Assembly: GCA_002697475.1 (NCBI GenBank)
Contig: NZVW01000026.1
Span: forward strand, 1 to 17,721
Source: Aquimarina sp.
GTDB taxonomy: Bacteria; Bacteroidota; Bacteroidia; Flavobacteriales; Flavobacteriaceae
Reading direction: 5' to 3'
Length of the DNA: 17,721 nucleotides
Shown: in pieces, positions 16,197-17,721 of the stretch
Position numbering within the stretch: position 1 is the first letter of the stretch
Layout: every line of letters begins with the position of its first letter
Program-made: the position numbers and the translations under genes
The notes under the pieces: model-generated
Seen by the model: only the letters and a program-made list of their open reading frames with translations
The model's database searches: none
What the model was told of the DNA's origin: nothing

Positions 16197-17231
16197 TTGA
16201 GTAGGCTGGTAAAGCGATTAAAAGTAGTTTTTAATGATCCTAATAGAAAAGGATGGATTAGAATTATAAAAGAGGCTGTTGATTTTAGTTTAACTAAGAA
16301 AGAGTTGCCTTACTTTTATTTAGGAAAATTTTTATATCGAAAAGGAATTAAAAATTATAAAGATTATTTAAGTAGCAAAGAAGTTGATAAAATTACCTTG
16401 TCAAAAAAGCTACATCATCCTGCATACGCTTCAATATTAAGAAATAAACTGTTTTTTGCATTATATACTGAAGAAAACCAGTTACCGGTACCAGCATTTC
16501 TAGGATATAATCTAGGCGCAACTTTTAATGATCGAAGCACAACAGTAAATTTAAGAAGAGAAGAATTATTTCAATACTTTGAGCGTATCTACAGAATTCA
16601 TAATTGCGATAGGATTATAGTCAAATCTTTAACTGATCAGGGAGGGGATAATGTCTTTTTGTTTACGAAAGAAAATTTAGAAGAAATAATAAATGAATTA
16701 GGTGATTTTATTTTGCAATCAGATATGATTTTTCAAAGGTATTTAATTCAGCATGAGGATATTGATAAAATATATTCTCATAGTGTAAATACATTAAGAC
16801 TTGATAGTTATATGGATAAAAAGGGTGATATCCATATAGTTTCCGCTTATATGCGTTTTGGTGCAGGAGGCAGTTATTTAGATAACAGTAGTTCAGGTGG
16901 TTTTTTTATTGGTGTTGACTTAGAAGAAGGAAGGTTATATCAAAAGAGCTTACAATTTATGAAGTACGGTGGTGGACATATCAGTAAGCATCCTGACACT
17001 GGATTTGTATTTGAAAACTTTAAGATTCCGTACTTTAAAGAAAGCAAAGAACTTGTAAAAAAAGCTGTATCTTGTATACCGGATAGACTAATAGGCTGGG
17101 ATATTGCTATTACTCAAAACGGACCTGTGATTATTGAGGCAAATGATAATAATTCATTAATGGGTCCTGATTTAGTGCTTCAAGGCGTCTTGAAATACCC
17201 CATATGGAGAGAAATTCTTGAAGAAGCATAA
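16197..17231 (+). CDS. Sugar-transfer-associated ATP-grasp ligase
   Basis: A 344-residue ATP-grasp enzyme of the type found in polysaccharide loci (ATPgrasp_ST group). It is expected to activate a carboxylate as an acyl-phosphate and join it to an amine or similar acceptor. The nucleotide-binding lysine and glycine-rich loop are in IVKSLTDQGGDNV (141-153). The central strand-loop is LDNSSSGGFFIGV (228-240), and the metal-binding end is GWDIAITQNG...IIEANDNN (300-319). The N-terminal ~90 residues are a basic helical region. The start is TTG at 16197: a TGA at 16191 blocks upstream extension and no in-frame ATG occurs before about residue 177. It lies between a glycosyltransferase and a CapK-like gene, suggesting addition of an amino-acid or carboxylate decoration. 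Substrates are unknown. Confidence 0.85.
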   Translation: MSRLVKRLKVVFNDPNRKGWIRIIKEAVDFSLTKKELPYFYLGKFLYRKGIKNYKDYLSSKEVDKITLSKKLHHPAYASILRNKLFFALYTEENQLPVPAFLGYNLGATFNDRSTTVNLRREELFQYFERIYRIHNCDRIIVKSLTDQGGDNVFLFTKENLEEIINELGDFILQSDMIFQRYLIQHEDIDKIYSHSVNTLRLDSYMDKKGDIHIVSAYMRFGAGGSYLDNSSSGGFFIGVDLEEGRLYQKSLQFMKYGGGHISKHPDTGFVFENFKIPYFKESKELVKKAVSCIPDRLIGWDIAITQNGPVIIEANDNNSLMGPDLVLQGVLKYPIWREILEEA

Positions 17232-17266
17232 TAAAAATTAATAAAACTTAACCTACTTAATACAAA

Positions 17267-17721
17267 ATGAACTGGAGAAACTTTCTTTTCTGGACTCTTG
17301 ACAAAATCAGGGGTAAAAAGCTATTAAAACATTATCAGGAAATTAAATTCTGTGTAGAAAATCCTTTTGATTCCAAAACAACAGAGATTACTTCAGCGCA
17401 TTTAGAGAATTTACTCGCTCATGCTTCTAGCCAAGTACCTTTTTATATAGATCAAAATTTATTAGGGAAATCAATACAAAGTTATCCTGTAATTAATAAA
17501 ACATTTATAAAGGATAATTTTAGTGAGCTGCAAGCAAAAAATTATCTGGAGCATAATTGTTTTGAGGCGAAAACCAGTGGTTCTACAGGCACACCATTTA
17601 TGGTATTACAGGATCAAAGAAAGCGATTAAGAAAGACTGCTGATACTATTTATTTTTCTAATAGAGCAGGGTATAAGGTGGGTTATAAGTTAATTTTTTT
17701 CAGGCTTTGGAAGGCCTTTGA
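17267..17721 (+). CDS. PaaK/CapK-like adenylate-forming enzyme, 3' end outside window
   Basis: An open frame runs from ATG 17267 to the window end (151 codons and two bases). The translation begins MNWRNFLFWTLDKIRGKK. It contains HASSQVPFY and a nucleotide-binding loop KTSGSTGTPF at about residues 105-114, the same block as YTSGTSGAPT in the CapK-like protein at 8899. This is the N-terminal third of a CapK family member, normally 430-470 residues. It follows the ATP-grasp gene by 35 bases with no terminator between, so it is probably co-transcribed. The catalytic C-terminal part lies outside the window. Confidence 0.82.
   Translation, partial: MNWRNFLFWTLDKIRGKKLLKHYQEIKFCVENPFDSKTTEITSAHLENLLAHASSQVPFYIDQNLLGKSIQSYPVINKTFIKDNFSELQAKNYLEHNCFEAKTSGSTGTPFMVLQDQRKRLRKTADTIYFSNRAGYKVGYKLIFFRLWKAF

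Noticed and set aside
1..17721. CRISPR arrays, tRNA or rRNA genes, insertion sequences
   Set aside because: No regularly spaced direct repeats, no tRNA-like cloverleaf, and no transposase or terminal inverted repeats were seen on either strand.

Overview
The window looks like part of a surface-polysaccharide (capsule or exopolysaccharide/O-antigen type) biosynthesis locus from a Bacteroidota bacterium, most likely Flavobacteriia. The evidence is the AT-rich DNA, the scarcity of Shine-Dalgarno sequences, tight TAATG and GTGA gene junctions, TAnnTTTG-type -7 promoter motifs, and a lipoprotein with the acidic post-cysteine linker common in this phylum. Species cannot be read from the sequence.

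Layout: bases 1-12690 hold twelve + strand genes with gaps of 0-19 bases, which look like one transcription unit entered from upstream. It ends at a strong hairpin terminator whose loop contains the last stop codon. The order is: GT4 glycosyltransferase (5' end outside the window), left-handed beta-helix acetyltransferase, DltA-like amino-acid adenylating ligase, acyl carrier protein, MBOAT acyltransferase 1, SGNH/DltD-like protein 1, EpsG/Wzy-like polymerase, GT2 and GT4 glycosyltransferases, PaaK/CapK-like adenylate-forming enzyme, MBOAT 2, SGNH protein 2. A convergent - strand gene (12731-14716) encodes a parallel beta-helix lipoprotein and shares the terminator. A 315-base divergent intergenic region follows. 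A second + strand run then starts at 15032: GT4 glycosyltransferase, ATP-grasp ligase, and a second PaaK/CapK-like gene cut by the window end.

How the genes fit together (inference): the glycosyltransferases build a repeat unit on a lipid carrier and the EpsG-like protein polymerises it. The flippase, initiating transferase and export genes are not in the window. The rest of the locus is unusually rich in decorating enzymes. The ligase, carrier protein, MBOAT and SGNH genes at 1608-5747 reproduce all four catalytic parts of the Gram-positive Dlt D-alanylation pathway in the order A-C-B-D. The ligase keeps the FCGE(x)LP cysteine and the FDLS aspartate of DltA. This suggests that an amino acid, perhaps D-alanine, is carried across the inner membrane and esterified to the polysaccharide of a Gram-negative cell. 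A second MBOAT-SGNH pair sits directly after a CapK-like enzyme and may form a second acylation module. The ATP-grasp/CapK pair at the 3' end may form a third decorating step.

No tRNA, rRNA, CRISPR array, insertion sequence or integrase was seen.
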